This document shows positions 24,201 through 30,261 of a stretch of DNA of 64,000 nucleotides, in pieces. The notes below the pieces were generated by a model. It made no database searches and was not told the DNA's origin. It saw only the letters and a program-made list of their open reading frames with translations. This stretch comes from Anaerostipes rhamnosivorans (lineage in GTDB: Bacteria > Bacillota > Clostridia > Lachnospirales > Lachnospiraceae): assembly GCF_005280655.1 (NCBI RefSeq), contig NZ_CP040058.1, positions 3,465,001 through 3,529,000 of the forward strand. The letters are read 5' to 3'. The translations under genes and the position numbers were made by a program. Every line of letters begins with the position of its first letter. Position 1 is the stretch's first letter.

Positions 24201-26113
24201 ATCTCAGGAGGAGTCAACACCATGTCTGCCTGAACTTTATACGGCTCCTGCTCTTTGATGACCCAGTCGCCCTTGCTGTCTCCGTCGCTTACTTTATAAT
24301 ATTTGTAATCAAACTGAAGTTCTGCTTTATTCTGAATCGTGACATTGTTGGTTGGATAACCGCTGATCACAATCTTCCCAGGCAGAACTGTATGTGCATT
24401 AATTTTTTCTGTCAGATTGATTCGGACCCTTCCGGTGGCATTATTCGGCAGCCTTCCTTTTACTCCCTCAAAGCCCCAGCGCACATGATCTTCCATCTTT
24501 TTTTCAGTCACTGCCTGCGAAAAATCCACCCACTCTTTTTCACCGGTATTCTGGTTGGTGATCTCATACTGAAATGGATGTTCTTTGGCAAGAAAAGCAT
24601 CTTTTCCTTCCGCTGCATCCTTCACCGGAACTTCATAAAACAGGCCGTCCAGAAGGTAATGGCTTGGGATAGTATCCGTCACTCTCGGGGAAAACAGAGG
24701 AATATTTCCTTTGTTTTCTAACCCTTCTATGTAGAACTCAGACAGGCTGTTTACATAAACCTGTTTATTGTAAGGAGCCTCAGATTCTGCTGTCTTTTTT
24801 GCAGCATAATCCGGCTGCGGTTTGGTGAATGTAGCCGTGGCATTGGTGGTCTTAGACCAGTATATCTCCGGCTTTCCAAAAATAATCGTGGATACCAGTT
24901 TTGTCTGAAGCTCATTGACCGTACTGTTTCCCTTAAACTGGATGTTGTTTGTAAATGGAAGCCTAACCAGAAATTTCGCCTGATGATGCAGTTTTTTGTC
25001 CGGATGGGCTTCTGCGTAATTTTTAGCGTGGATCTCTTCCTCATGGATTACCGCGATCTGACCGTTTCCCGTATAGGAATAGGGAACGGGATCTCCCAGC
25101 TTTCCCTCTTTGATCTCATCCTCTGTCAGATCCGTTACATCATAGACGAGGACACCCCCTTCGTCCTCCTTGCCTATGAACTCTGTGTTCTTCCATGTAT
25201 TTGGATTATTGGGTTCTTTATTTTCTGTGACCTTCCCGTCTTTGTAGATCCATTTTGCGATATCTCTCGTAAAGATGCCATCTACTCCACCGTCAGAAGA
25301 ACAGAATGGCACCTCAAACATCAGGTTCATCTTATCAAAGGATACATCCTTGGGACCATTGCTGTCAGATGCCTCTGAGGTATTCTTTACCGTTACATAA
25401 TGATCCGCATAATTGTACTCTTTCCAAGCCGGAACAGCCGGTGAATCTTCAAAGATGGTTTCCCATGAAAGATTTGTATTTACAAAGACTTTAATGGCAT
25501 TCTCATCTACCCCCGGAGACTTCCATTCATCCGCGATCTTGTTGCCGTTTTTATCATAATATTCATTATAGGAAGAACTTCCGGTGACCTTGCCCTGTGT
25601 CTTTTCCGGCACATCCCCAAAAAATTTCACTTTGATGCGGAAGGTGAGAGACTCCCCGCCCTTCATGTCATTGCTGGCTACAAATACGATCTTTCCTTTG
25701 TAAACCGTATCCTGGTCAAAAGCTTTTCCGTCCTCTGTCTGCCAGCTGTCTGCCTCTATGACATTGGCCTGCATCCCCAGCTTTACATCCTCCGGGTTGA
25801 CATTTTCATCGTATACCTGAAGGTTTCCTTCACTGTCATAGAAAAATGAAGGCAGCGCGACTGTGACTTTCGTGCCTTTGGCATAACCAGAAGACGTACC
25901 CACAACGTCAACCTGGCCCGTCAGTTCCTCTGACGCGCCGTTTTTGAGCATCGTTACATTAGTGCCCGGCTCCTGATGGCAGGAAAAACTGACCTGCAGC
26001 CCCGGCACTTCATCTGCCTTTACATTTTTGATAAGTGTTGAAAAATTTGGACTCTGAATCACCATTAATAGTGACAGAATCATAGAAATGACCTGCTTAA
26101 TTCGTTTTTTCAT
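9230..26113 (-). CDS. Giant (5627-residue) SdrD-like B-repeat surface adhesin
   Basis: Predicted secreted, wall-attached protein. A basic, hydrophobic signal peptide (residues 1 to about 34, ending NVKADEVPG) leads into thousands of residues of beta-rich, Tyr/Asp/Asn-rich modules, including conserved-repeat 'isopeptide/DUF11-like' stretches around 2090-2250. Five SdrD-type B domains follow near residues 4628, 4834, 4996, 5174 and 5378, recognised by GDYVWNDLNGNGKQDE-type openings that look Ca-binding (DxNxNG..D). The C-terminus has a sorting-signal layout: VLRTGDS at about 5591, a hydrophobic helix (FFILIAASAVTAVVV) and the tail RKKRKDEEV, but the LPXTG box reads VLRTG. The frame is intact over 16.9 kb. 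It lies beside rhamnose genes; ligand unknown. Confidence 0.9.
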   Translation of the reverse strand: MKKRIKQVISMILSLLMVIQSPNFSTLIKNVKADEVPGLQVSFSCHQEPGTNVTMLKNGASEELTGQVDVVGTSSGYAKGTKVTVALPSFFYDSEGNLQVYDENVNPEDVKLGMQANVIEADSWQTEDGKAFDQDTVYKGKIVFVASNDMKGGESLTFRIKVKFFGDVPEKTQGKVTGSSSYNEYYDKNGNKIADEWKSPGVDENAIKVFVNTNLSWETIFEDSPAVPAWKEYNYADHYVTVKNTSEASDSNGPKDVSFDKMNLMFEVPFCSSDGGVDGIFTRDIAKWIYKDGKVTENKEPNNPNTWKNTEFIGKEDEGGVLVYDVTDLTEDEIKEGKLGDPVPYSYTGNGQIAVIHEEEIHAKNYAEAHPDKKLHHQAKFLVRLPFTNNIQFKGNSTVNELQTKLVSTIIFGKPEIYWSKTTNATATFTKPQPDYAAKKTAESEAPYNKQVYVNSLSEFYIEGLENKGNIPLFSPRVTDTIPSHYLLDGLFYEVPVKDAAEGKDAFLAKEHPFQYEITNQNTGEKEWVDFSQAVTEKKMEDHVRWGFEGVKGRLPNNATGRVRINLTEKINAHTVLPGKIVISGYPTNNVTIQNKAELQFDYKYYKVSDGDSKGDWVIKEQEPYKVQADMVLTPPEIDTVVTAVHSEKKDGESGTTVTEGGSSRSPYNQTVYGKYDRQGMDGYILRAGTQSKGPIAPGYIQMNVPGAANDRGYVTEHVLLKKELLDAMINTSIGASEDDQKYPSGTLILTDINNQTKKISLKTLVQGYADSDGNVTFDRSFWKGDLDNLKSIRIEYDFFAGNKKIERGKELDAQTYMKVMGTLKDYGSLTANGTVSTNYPGSSSSTVTKTGSGTITIEGVNPEITGNVYNEPTSTEASKLGSITVPYNEDGAKAVFHIGNKSHSEMNPGEFLMTLPANLVDGKTVGFLADEITITDIKKFGSISKIEFYDIANNTYAGSAKEPDFVLSKEQIPAPASGFITIPKSLWKNSVTNGLKYVRIVFEPFNGMENTDKLDITVGGTADFYGTSSFRGEWSCKDPLNMNNPAKTASMSMTVNNPKPEVNVHLNPYYDKAEVNSENNSSMVDGNIMGLAIPYEKKATFAFWFGNSAANDAPAFDTAINFTELNAGNQISQEEGKGFYAESILVKEKLLEAADVKEITVTGSKGSRTFIYDKDTKVFQQKDQPSNVFAKGEKGWTFPKENITDLGILKDIKVSGGTMKGGKAPAASQAIEVTGLSDIQMRKINQAAAVITSRLYTTEKSYDLSNQDAARLLISPMYFDTAVDAYFVTPDNKTTRYNNGAEPSEHKRSTSNYSDDSSFEIGYKALGSIGVDFRQYLQDTKSGPPERHNTQEQNIDSTYSRYNIQNYAYNTPADLKMTVNLPAEGFETYYLKVDPRVKDYINEIKITRADGSEYTIQDPKAVWEANQNAKSWNGSDGYWRINLLDGQPNYQSDKEGNYYRDPKMTANGNTAVKKAEISFSINQEEFEEKNGTKTAKSPDYGTWYNQDNVNTQNTFEFVGRYYKLGSYNATADTQMSIGGAKRPDGTTTAVRTEDTDTTKNNGYRSDWSFKNYYYTYNINGYHSGTYEYTARHMKSSVPIVVYDDAKMYSLKGVNLHPETDKKESYPYGATGCYSMSFYRYKAGYYGANWNGYIPYIDNAVLEDSLPPVTKDSNGEFKGFKSTSVQMKTKLLDRVDGEILLTLSDGTVIKRNASDFKNSDKADHKEIRVFYEGEDNVSQAVDGVDIVLKTGQYLSKVRLQVKDIAGDGDFTKTEIDGVKKETIFDDKNEPLINIYGQILALKGDGNNAGVNTVNTNTFKNYDPSGTIVNGVTETGTLLARRIPLKPGYKLTADQTKGWDYQASKNTDGQPEMKPEASAFTIHLENAGTDDGGNDPANSESRDADISGFTFDQNLDTRFRLQTVKIPKSVFDSDKWHVTQFKINDGTHSGTDKGVDVKDKFSQKTINGTDYYVLDVSKLFVGDDALKTSTYTISGTEFTKCYIQSFTIKIEAKETNAEHYDNFLRPKQALDDLAFDGIFADRTKDDIANDVWNENSIPTVGGSGTHDYFYTSGIQNKITGFEAESSTFGYQLSTVTAAPTATETVYNRVSHVDLTQKREDDATKSPAYDEKNGTKQKVDQDHIIPGDRIEYQVKVSNKSDKETDGSESNTPFKNPSVRVTAPVGMKIVGWKYTKNTSSGIGDLKGELLESSSSVSARTPAANGTLEAPDSKNTYRSLVIQTDTEHGDQYLKLGKDYTVTVVLEAKDEFSGAFEGKSVQTSVYAGGGQRNHYYPYYFVNRDTNSATSYSSWCSDAFGSAVMKKHCAENSSAVDLSFNGVTVPAGELVSSVSFMDAGSPTIKYSNPSSTEGGTTWVNDQMDVDLTVSDIKNATMHELKETGISIDLSNRTVKDEQNFYLKDWPEAKYTVNGVQHDAVFYFKSDGDTDWKAMDDAFKTDAGNMKKVKQIRWVYEDIPAAEGSNVYRMPNVVLHGTANYIDENGTSAINKNNSTMSGILDIDYGHEHYKVSDDDKMEAHLLAGTDHTFTVYRLLPNMLADVQAFDKEGDAKAVYAENNSKNKAAYRPNETFWYKLTAWNKWTEDSSRRGALEHPVLYDKIPEYVDAPDPADVTVLWYNKDGSLKQDSDYQKPAVTVSDMEDLDIGGSQEFQKVTSATDRKPTDTATNPAKKIHFKVYKYDFGSQELSRGERIEIVYKTKARKDGLPMATWSDTKENAYLPRYGEYADGPTPNADATKSKTMDMDNLIHDFGVSGTPGKGIDAGEFLNDSYAYIPGQITGDGGRFFDYDINSSSRQMCYTSMSVTDPSKEAASISYRNSTGGGGTESAYYRYLTTGRIVSGTGSANMDKWKNVMDDGYHNTIWAEHALHLQKAWITGSSDIQTDNTYYDQADINYSGGGGHYHNVPSYDQQTAALEAEEKYTTKLYAFNYGDWDTDGAEFTYVMPRGTKPVLKDGRLEVDARMKDGTKVTVPEENIKILQQPGDTDIGALAPKEWADPVHNDSYSAKTYNSADANAKSWVIRITVPEKLTRFWNRGTLDASKQQHYLMSVEFKSEVTNENLNEMWYDRLYVRPVDLDSKDSDVPNTMYHQIYDKNDSMDMSEANKSGTIQCNDPESGVWYCSTCNTDAYYNLLSPWPLYLKGRNTYSQAVERKDVGFSIGSNDGSADNTKYAVTGTRAKQRKPVVRFWAEYGKRDSNDILTADQWYTQAETEVKQLNIRLENEYILADYNHGSGSGADSKRNYNYTTNGGARGTLFKPTVTVVLPYGVQPLDEDGNVIHVRQDGTAAQNLDWEMEQKVWSSGGRLAADTDPDLPADLKSKFDTEIRYMDVDDDGTEAKRYVIKFVPKAGTSTEDVRLLSGRSRNIKINVVAADYAGNWPNGADKTKDWDSTRVYMGSQHNLFRYLTDEQIGGENSGYAVGVDTNQGYYNQDPRLDAVSPDYAASTYRTGKTYYDNKAMGQRAIGRMTSYFEGDKINLQDTGLADSLFFWQTGNGDGKYTDLNYDGKKEYGDEADGSVLQDHGVMNTAKLYSKNPRLSLTAGVSGSRTGSSYTAEPDNNTGNSNKLAPLQLAYGDNLWYRLKTENHPAYRDSGQTLKDYATTGDVTHSVFTINHTLPKALIYDDDSKIESYYIEYTDQNGNKQTLSQSDIESSDPAKNHGWKVQLEVKKVKDQNGDYDHQEVLANITPGQEADVTSENIHKGKLPAGALRTGKDFSLVLRSRISELPEPEDILKDPDYWQYNSEPSYLDLHHMDRDFIVGGNFKERPVETVAYTNQVKDSEGNDYDYDRVYDERYSMAKAAGIRITKPEISVRTDTKDPRRIYQKDDITHDIRSSDALYKTKDVFTLLVDEATVHKGNLAQFIVQYKIPNRAPNTMRDGPAEASDPKIGVSVKRVQTGKWEIPQDTKCNVDIDKLKEHLRVYVDVLDIDSGSSNVTDETDKSMKWVRLNPDGAKINENKVIELTGNLKKYSEKGAIDEMRWIVASDDPVHYPVPQGFRLDVDADDSTADKEDVSVVEKKKAADNGYKTDKMHADTFTDSVNKNALQIAVQIGLEEQTEISKFPNFFASGWGKYSDTQYAGLTVKDDRAGVEISSQNPSMDLKQGLQYLKKHVDADKNISYEWDKNIAINLKNSSKLKQTVQLINASDTMMKLPSGDPEKSKEDNMSRPELAVGLPFIANIDEMKFDYVPYEQVESDKDCPLNPDYSAKNAETKNRFYWTWRIVNAEDETQPPHTQDLKLKAGTPEFYRKAVDTSRDRNLVTWRFDNDLAPGDKIVIDYIYEIREPDIGVPQEDMTTKVYGTKDGSFRFFITDEDDDEQASLRVDVSDVNNDSNTTDKNLAISSNNIAFEAFSTLTRGKKVVTEVDDSYMLNTKPLPVQEGGKYTFSDILTNSDTTSNYSVPIFFDVLPYDGDKAITGSKNADGTYTSLTRESQWNGWIDLKSFRIEKSDTGGTAQLDKSKYEVFVGPVKKNGDGSYSLYDMKNMPDVNERSTKEYYQAIADDKDKLNEHFVNVQDLLSANPDNMEEICKGVKMFMVRFTNQTADFGPSTSYVLKYDMEAPLNLPFMRGNADPAKNGNDSDPYVGWNTFAFWAKRDAPVDSARSGVVLQAPTGRGYVGDYVWNDLNGNGKQDEAQYKEAENGRMLPSKWTTDLNGDGKADDPGINGVKVELLTASGNPCNVDGDAVINKNGQDFVMDESTGDVKNDIYGGPVTTKKQPYSTVTRSDYWGNQGYYIIANLKPGKYKLRFTMPNQYDDYQLSTPITKTNTKVTTGHKGDGGLTAETYTTDSFDVKAIDLSSEAAVKAYDKQAVDADIGVTKPVRYKGIVWKDLIDDDGANHEDTDFNGKIDPGEKLLEGVKVTAHEKGSTKTAVGMDGKDLTAQTNADGVYQFDMLWPNKEYYFTIDELTVDGQLMKTSPVRLTKNPLKYKNDNDGTMTASGSKNIAKTENFKAEIPRDSTTGHPVYDSDGKRYAVSEGINFGLVLAKAGYIGDYVWDDANRNGIQDENEKPLEGIKIKLEASYYDPALKKWVRIEKYDRETESTEEGTYYFSNLPVSTAVPADSGPDVDCLMGYRLVVPEMKEQYIYTKAAQGKDKTKDSNLYSDGYVKEQKVPYIILAEEIKKSDITDANKNSVISYNQKYYDTLNAVFDRDYDIGLLPYDKGEIEGLIWNDTEDKDGLQAAHHKPVAGRTVWLEHKVEPKEEEPAPDGGTTGNDESQDPDAGKSRKKGRDGSIQAGTSSYQEPVMLEDDTYETVASAKTDSKGVFRFKNLDIYNKELDAPEKYRIRTKKNNDEDLTLLKAGNGKNKEIDSDFGLFDEEDRLHAISNSFLLVNPLEREDAYGNGYDYITARDEKTVDCGIIKYENRVNLGDTVWNDENQNGIQDEGERGIKNVKMNLYRYDAEGDTWQTVKDLRGTSSIKTDKNGHYKFTVPVTDLNPGSKDYLKPYRYKVEAETPNEAFLTKRNAGKDTELDSDGWYVDENGQPSGQETITGLVGAKEFDFVSTRMLKLNAEEAEKLGLEEDADRMFEAVDLNTVRDDESIDFGFYYEKEEEPYYNKTKDQTPKAQKRPKRPIRVRRVLRTGDSRKLYIFFILIAASAVTAVVVYRKKRKDEEV

Positions 26114-26227
26114 AATCCCGTTCCCCCTACGGACTTTATGCCCCTTTTTTATTTTTATTTAGAAATGCAAAGAAAACCTGTGACCTTTCCTTCACAGATT
26201 GCATATAAAATGTTTGAATTCTTCTTG

Positions 26228-26256
26228 ATTGTAGTATTATCATTGATAAATGTCAA
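26228..26256 (-). promoter_or_regulatory. Promoter of the adhesin gene with a palindromic spacer
   Basis: Minus-strand TTGACA (26256-26251), 17-nt spacer, TACAAT (26233-26228). The spacer holds a 13-bp palindrome, TTATCA-T-TGATAA (26237-26249), a candidate operator. The long leader (about 110 nt) then carries AGGGGGAACGGG before the ATG. The 356-bp stretch 26114-26469 otherwise contains only AT-rich DNA and the rfb terminator. Confidence 0.7.
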
Positions 26257-26375
26257 TTAATAAGTCAATATTTTGTCAAAAAGATAACAAATCAACTCTA
26301 GTCTTGTTCATATTGCACAATAAACTCTCGTAACTTTTTTTACATATTTTTGTTTAGACTTTATTTTATATGAGC

Positions 26376-26421
26376 AAAAAAGCCATTAATCAGAAATTCT
26401 AACCTGATTAATGGCTTTTTT
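26376..26421. terminator. Bidirectional terminator after the rhamnose operon
   Basis: Perfect 18-bp stem AAAAAAGCCATTAATCAG with its complement around a 10-nt loop; A-tract and T-tract on the two sides let it work on either strand. It closes the rfbABDC transcript. Confidence 0.92.
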
Positions 26422-26469
26422 AAATTTTGTATATAATTCCTATTATCCTTGTATGATATTAATCATAGA

Positions 26470-27024
26470 TCAAAACAGAAATGTGTCAATTAACCCGTCC
26501 CATTTCTGATCTTTTTCTGATATGATCAAGTTTGTTCCGTCCTGTAACGGCCATTTGATACCGATCTCAGGATCATCCCACTTAATTCCACCCTCATCTC
26601 CAGGATGATAAAAGTCTGTACACTTATAGCAGAACTCCGCCTCCTCAGAAAGCACCAAGAAACCATGGGCAAATCCTTCCGGAATATAAAACTGTTTTTT
26701 GTTCTCTGCTGAGAGTTCTACTCCAAACCATCTCCCATACGTTTTGGAATCTTTCCGCAAGTCAACTGCCACATCAAACACTTTTCCCCGAACAACCCGC
26801 ACCAGTTTTCCCTGGGGATACTGTTTCTGAAAATGAAGGCCCCGAAGGACTCCCTTAACCGACATGGATTGGTTATCCTGGACGAAGTTCATCTTGAGTC
26901 CCGCCTCTTCAAAATCCCTCTGATTATATGTCTCCATGAAATATCCACGTTCATCCGGGAATACCGCCGGCTCTATAATATACAGCCCCTCTATCTCACA
27001 GTCTGTCACTTTGATCTTTCCCAT
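26470..27024 (-). CDS. rfbC: dTDP-4-dehydrorhamnose 3,5-epimerase
   Basis: Converts dTDP-4-dehydro-6-deoxyglucose to the L-lyxo form, third step of dTDP-L-rhamnose synthesis. Cupin fold of 184 residues: IEGLYIIEPAVFPDERGYF near the start, GVLRGLHFQKQYPQGKLVRV with the catalytic His, and 'FYIPEGFAHGFLVLSEEAEF'. It begins 9 bp after rfbD and is last of the operon. Confidence 0.95.
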   Translation of the reverse strand: MGKIKVTDCEIEGLYIIEPAVFPDERGYFMETYNQRDFEEAGLKMNFVQDNQSMSVKGVLRGLHFQKQYPQGKLVRVVRGKVFDVAVDLRKDSKTYGRWFGVELSAENKKQFYIPEGFAHGFLVLSEEAEFCYKCTDFYHPGDEGGIKWDDPEIGIKWPLQDGTNLIISEKDQKWDGLIDTFLF

Positions 27025-27033
27025 TTGTTCCTC

Positions 27034-27879
27034 CTAGTACTGAATTTCTTTTAAATATCTTGCCAGGGCATCCTGCCAGGAAGGAAGCCGCTCAAACCCG
27101 TTCTCTGTCAGTTTGTCTTTGCTCATCCGGCTGTTCTCCGGCCTTTTTGCCTTTGCCGGATATTCCTCACTGCCCACGGGATCCACCTGGATCTCAATGC
27201 CTGCCTGCCTAAAGATCTCGCAGGCAAACTCATACCAGGTGCACAGCCCTTCATTTGTGGCATGATACCTTCCATATTTGTCTGTCTCAATCATATCCAC
27301 AAGAAGCCTTGCCAGGTCATATGTGTAGGTTGGGGACCCTGTCTGGTCATTGACCACTGTGAGCCTGTCATGGTTTTGGGCCAGATTCAGCATGGTCTTG
27401 ATAAAGTTCTTTCCATTCACTCCGAATACCCAGGCAATCCGTACAATAAAATATTTACCCAGGTTTTCTTCAATGGCAAGCTCGCCTTCGTACTTTGTCT
27501 GTCCGTATACATTCAGAGGGTGTCTTTCGTCATCCGGCTCCCACGGCCTATCTCCCTGCCCGTCAAATACATAGTCCGTGCTGATATACATCATTTTAAG
27601 ATCCAGCCTGCGGCATACCTCCGCTATATTTCTTGTCCCGTCTGCGTTGATCTTCCTGCATACTTCAATATCATCTTCCGCCGCATCTACCGCAGTGTAA
27701 GCGGCACAGTGGATAACGGCCTCCACCTGTGCGTCCGTGATGACCTGATTTACTTTATCGGCATCTGTGATGTCCATCTCCTGTACATCCACGCCGACTG
27801 CATCATGGTTTCTCTTGTTTAACTCATCCATGACATCATGTCCCAGCTGCCCGGCTGCTCCTGTCACTAAAACCCTCAT
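27034..27879 (-). CDS. rfbD: dTDP-4-dehydrorhamnose reductase
   Basis: Last step of dTDP-L-rhamnose synthesis, NADPH-dependent reduction of the 4-keto group. Short-chain dehydrogenase fold: GAAGQLGHDV nucleotide loop at residues 7-16, MYISTDYVFDG with the catalytic Thr/Tyr region, and NVYGQTKYEGE with the YxxxK pair. 281 residues is normal. It starts 3 bp after the rfbB stop. Confidence 0.95.
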   Translation of the reverse strand: MRVLVTGAAGQLGHDVMDELNKRNHDAVGVDVQEMDITDADKVNQVITDAQVEAVIHCAAYTAVDAAEDDIEVCRKINADGTRNIAEVCRRLDLKMMYISTDYVFDGQGDRPWEPDDERHPLNVYGQTKYEGELAIEENLGKYFIVRIAWVFGVNGKNFIKTMLNLAQNHDRLTVVNDQTGSPTYTYDLARLLVDMIETDKYGRYHATNEGLCTWYEFACEIFRQAGIEIQVDPVGSEEYPAKAKRPENSRMSKDKLTENGFERLPSWQDALARYLKEIQY

Positions 27880-27882
27880 ACT

Positions 27883-28914
27883 CTACTCCTGTTCTAACCT
27901 TTGTCCATACTGGTTCTCAAAATAGTTTGCATATTCGCCGGACAAAATATTCTGCCACCATTCTTTGTGATCCAAATACCACTCGATCGTCTGTTTGATC
28001 CCTGTATCAAATGTATACTTGGGCTTCCAGCCAAGTTCTGTCTCTATCTTAGACGGGTCTATGGCATAGCGCATGTCATGGCCCGGGCGGTCCGTCACAA
28101 ACTTAATCAAGCTTTCCGGCTTATCAAGCGCTTTTAAAATCGTCTGCACAACCTCCAGATTTGTTCTCTCGTTGTGGCCGCCCACATTGTACACTTCCCC
28201 TGGTCTTCCTTTGTGGAGGATCAGATCAATGGCTTCGCAATGGTCAGTCACATGCAGCCAGTCTCTTACATTTTCTCCTTTTCCATAGACCGGAAGTTCT
28301 TCATCGGCCAATGCCCTGCTTATGATAAGAGGGATCAGTTTTTCTGGAAAATGATAAGGACCATAGTTGTTGGAACATCTGGAAATGGTCACTGGAAGGC
28401 CGTAAGTCCGGTAATATGCCAGGACAAACAGATCAGCGCTGGCTTTGGAACTGCTGTATGGACTGGATGTATGGAGAGGTGTCTCTTCCGTAAAAAACAG
28501 ATCCGGGCGGTCCAGGGGGAGATCCCCGTACACTTCGTCAGTGGATACCTGATGATACCGTTTTACTCCGTATTTTTTGGAGGCATCCAAGAGCACTCTG
28601 GTTCCCATCACATTGGTCGTCACAAAAATCCCTGGATCAGTGATGGAACGATCCACATGGCTCTCCGCGGCAAAATTCACCACCATGTCAAACTTCTCCT
28701 TCTCAAAAAGCTCCATGATAAACGGCTCATCCGCTATATCGCCTTTGACAAACTTATAATTAGGCTTGTCCTCTACAGGCTTTAATGTCTCCAAGTTGCC
28801 TGCATAGGTAAGCAGATCCAGGTTTACGATGTCATAGTCCGGATATTTATTCACCATATGGTGTACAAAATTCCCTCCGATAAATCCGGCCCCGCCGGTC
28901 ACTAAAATCTTCAT
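27883..28914 (-). CDS. rfbB: dTDP-glucose 4,6-dehydratase
   Basis: Second step of dTDP-L-rhamnose synthesis. Extended SDR enzyme, 343 residues: GGAGFIGGNFVHHM NAD-binding loop at the N-terminus, FAAESHVDRSI, STDEVYGDLP with catalytic Thr-Asp-Glu, and YSSSKASADL with YxxxK. The pattern SRCSNNYGPYHFPEKLIPL is diagnostic. Third-codon usage and spacing match the other rfb genes. Confidence 0.96.
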   Translation of the reverse strand: MKILVTGGAGFIGGNFVHHMVNKYPDYDIVNLDLLTYAGNLETLKPVEDKPNYKFVKGDIADEPFIMELFEKEKFDMVVNFAAESHVDRSITDPGIFVTTNVMGTRVLLDASKKYGVKRYHQVSTDEVYGDLPLDRPDLFFTEETPLHTSSPYSSSKASADLFVLAYYRTYGLPVTISRCSNNYGPYHFPEKLIPLIISRALADEELPVYGKGENVRDWLHVTDHCEAIDLILHKGRPGEVYNVGGHNERTNLEVVQTILKALDKPESLIKFVTDRPGHDMRYAIDPSKIETELGWKPKYTFDTGIKQTIEWYLDHKEWWQNILSGEYANYFENQYGQRLEQE

Positions 28915-28929
28915 ATGTCTTCTCCCGCC

Positions 28930-29811
28930 TTACTTGTCAATATACTTTCCATCCACTACGTCCAGCAGATACTGTCCGTACTGGTTTTTCTTTAAAGGTT
29001 CAATATCTTTTAACAGCTGGTCTTTTGTGATCCAGTGCTGTAAATATGCGATCTCCTCAGGGCACGCAATCTTCCTGTGCTGATGAGTCTCCACTGTTTT
29101 TACGAAATTCGTTGCTTCCACCAGGGACTCATGGGTCCCTGTATCCAGCCATGTAAATCCCTGTCCCAGCAGAGTCACTTCCAGCTCACCGTTTTCAAGG
29201 TAAATCTTATTTAAGTCTGTGATCTCCAGCTCGCCTCTGTCAGATGGGGCAAGCTTTTTGGCGTATTCCACGACCCGGTTGTCATAAAAATACAGCCCTG
29301 TCACACAGTAATTGGATTTTGGATGTTCTGGCTTTTCTTCAATGGAGATAGCCTTTCCGTCAGAATCAAACTCTACGATGCCAAACCGCTCCGGGTCATC
29401 CACATAATAACCGAATACTGTAGCCCCCATCTGTTTATTCGCGGCGGCTTTGAGCCTTTTTGTCAGCCCGTGTCCGTGGAAGATGTTGTCTCCCAGCACC
29501 ATTGCAACATTATCATTCCCGATAAAGTCCTCTCCTATGATAAACGCCTGGGCAAGACCGTCCGGTGACGGCTGTACCGCATAAGCCAGTTCAATCCCAA
29601 ATTGATGACCATCACCCAAAAGCGCCTCAAATCTCGGTGTATCTTCTGGTGTGGAGATGATCAGGATCTCCCTGATCCCCGCATTCATCAGCACAGACAG
29701 AGGATAGTAGATCATCGGCTTATCATAGATCGGAAGCAGCTGTTTCGACGTAACCCTTGTGAGCGGATACAATCTGGTCCCCGATCCTCCCGCTAGAATA
29801 ATTCCTTTCAT
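28930..29811 (-). CDS. rfbA: Glucose-1-phosphate thymidylyltransferase
   Basis: First step of dTDP-L-rhamnose synthesis: glucose-1-phosphate plus dTTP gives dTDP-glucose. The signature [19 protein letters not shown] is at residues 8-26 and [10 protein letters not shown] carries a metal-binding Asp. 293 residues. It opens the rfbABDC operon; a weak possible promoter (TTGACC, 19 nt, TATGAT, 29884-29854) lies upstream. The rhamnose is probably used for wall or capsule polymers or surface glycans; no glycosyltransferase is nearby. Confidence 0.96.
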   Translation of the reverse strand: MKGIILAGGSGTRLYPLTRVTSKQLLPIYDKPMIYYPLSVLMNAGIREILIISTPEDTPRFEALLGDGHQFGIELAYAVQPSPDGLAQAFIIGEDFIGNDNVAMVLGDNIFHGHGLTKRLKAAANKQMGATVFGYYVDDPERFGIVEFDSDGKAISIEEKPEHPKSNYCVTGLYFYDNRVVEYAKKLAPSDRGELEITDLNKIYLENGELEVTLLGQGFTWLDTGTHESLVEATNFVKTVETHQHRKIACPEEIAYLQHWITKDQLLKDIEPLKKNQYGQYLLDVVDGKYIDK

Positions 29812-29941
29812 ATTCAGATACCCTTTCTTTTAATTCCGTTATCAGTTAATAGTATCATAATGGGTGACGTAACGTAATGGTCAAGAAATTATTACACTTC
29901 TAATTTGTGATAATTTAAATTTCATCCTTTTAAGTTAATTA

Positions 29942-29970
29942 TTGTAACTAAAAACAAAACATGATATTAT
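29942..29970 (+). promoter_or_regulatory. Promoter for the holin-like toxin mRNA
   Basis: Plus-strand -35 TTGTAA (29942-29947), 17-nt spacer, -10 TATTAT (29965-29970). The predicted RNA starts almost exactly at GGAGCAATC (29979-29987), which is complementary to GATTGCTCC at 30212-30220. Confidence 0.65.
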
Positions 29971-30040
29971 ATTTGTACGGAGCAATCTGTGTACAGAGGT
30001 GGCAGCCTCCCAGTTCATAAGAAGAAGGGAGGTGGTGCTG

Positions 30041-30136
30041 ATGACTACATATGAGGCCTTATCTTTGATGCTGGCATTTGGTATGTTCATCATAGCGCTG
30101 CTTGCCTATATAGATAGGAACAACAAGCGCAAATAA
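30041..30136 (+). CDS. Holin-like small toxin (type I toxin-antitoxin family)
   Basis: A 31-residue peptide: MTTYEALSLMLAFGMF at the N-terminus, one membrane helix (residues 8-24) and a basic tail DRNNKRK. This is the pattern of the 'putative holin-like toxin' family, small membrane peptides whose translation is blocked by an antisense RNA. GGGAGGTG lies 8 nt before the ATG. The surroundings support it: an own promoter, a long 5' leader, a hairpin overlapping the stop and an opposing promoter. Too short for ordinary gene calling. Confidence 0.82.
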   Translation: MTTYEALSLMLAFGMFIIALLAYIDRNNKRK

Positions 30137-30226
30137 ATAAGCCTACCTTTGTACTTAGCCAGTCAAGGTAGGCTTATTTCCAACTTTAAAGGCTAACCAT
30201 CTATGTGGATGGATTGCTCCTTATTT
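30127..30226 (-). ncRNA. Predicted antisense antitoxin RNA
   Basis: Inferred transcript from the minus-strand promoter at 30261-30233, running leftward across the 3' part of the toxin mRNA and ending at the hairpin 30135-30179, which on this strand is followed by TTATTTATTTG. Overlap with the toxin 3' region is the usual layout for this toxin family. Ends are approximate. Confidence 0.6.
30135..30179. terminator. Perfect 15-bp hairpin at the toxin stop, shared by both transcripts
   Basis: AAATAAGCCTACCTT (30135-30149) pairs perfectly with 30165-30179 around a 15-nt loop. It overlaps the toxin stop codon. On the minus strand the trailing sequence is U-rich, so it is a better terminator for the antisense RNA than for the toxin mRNA. 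Confidence 0.75.
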
Positions 30227-30232
30227 ATTTTT

Positions 30233-30261
30233 AGTATACCTCATCGTGCGCAGCACGTCAA
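30233..30261 (-). promoter_or_regulatory. Antitoxin RNA promoter, copy 1
   Basis: Minus-strand TTGACG (30261-30256), 17-nt spacer, TATACT (30238-30233). Confidence 0.72.
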
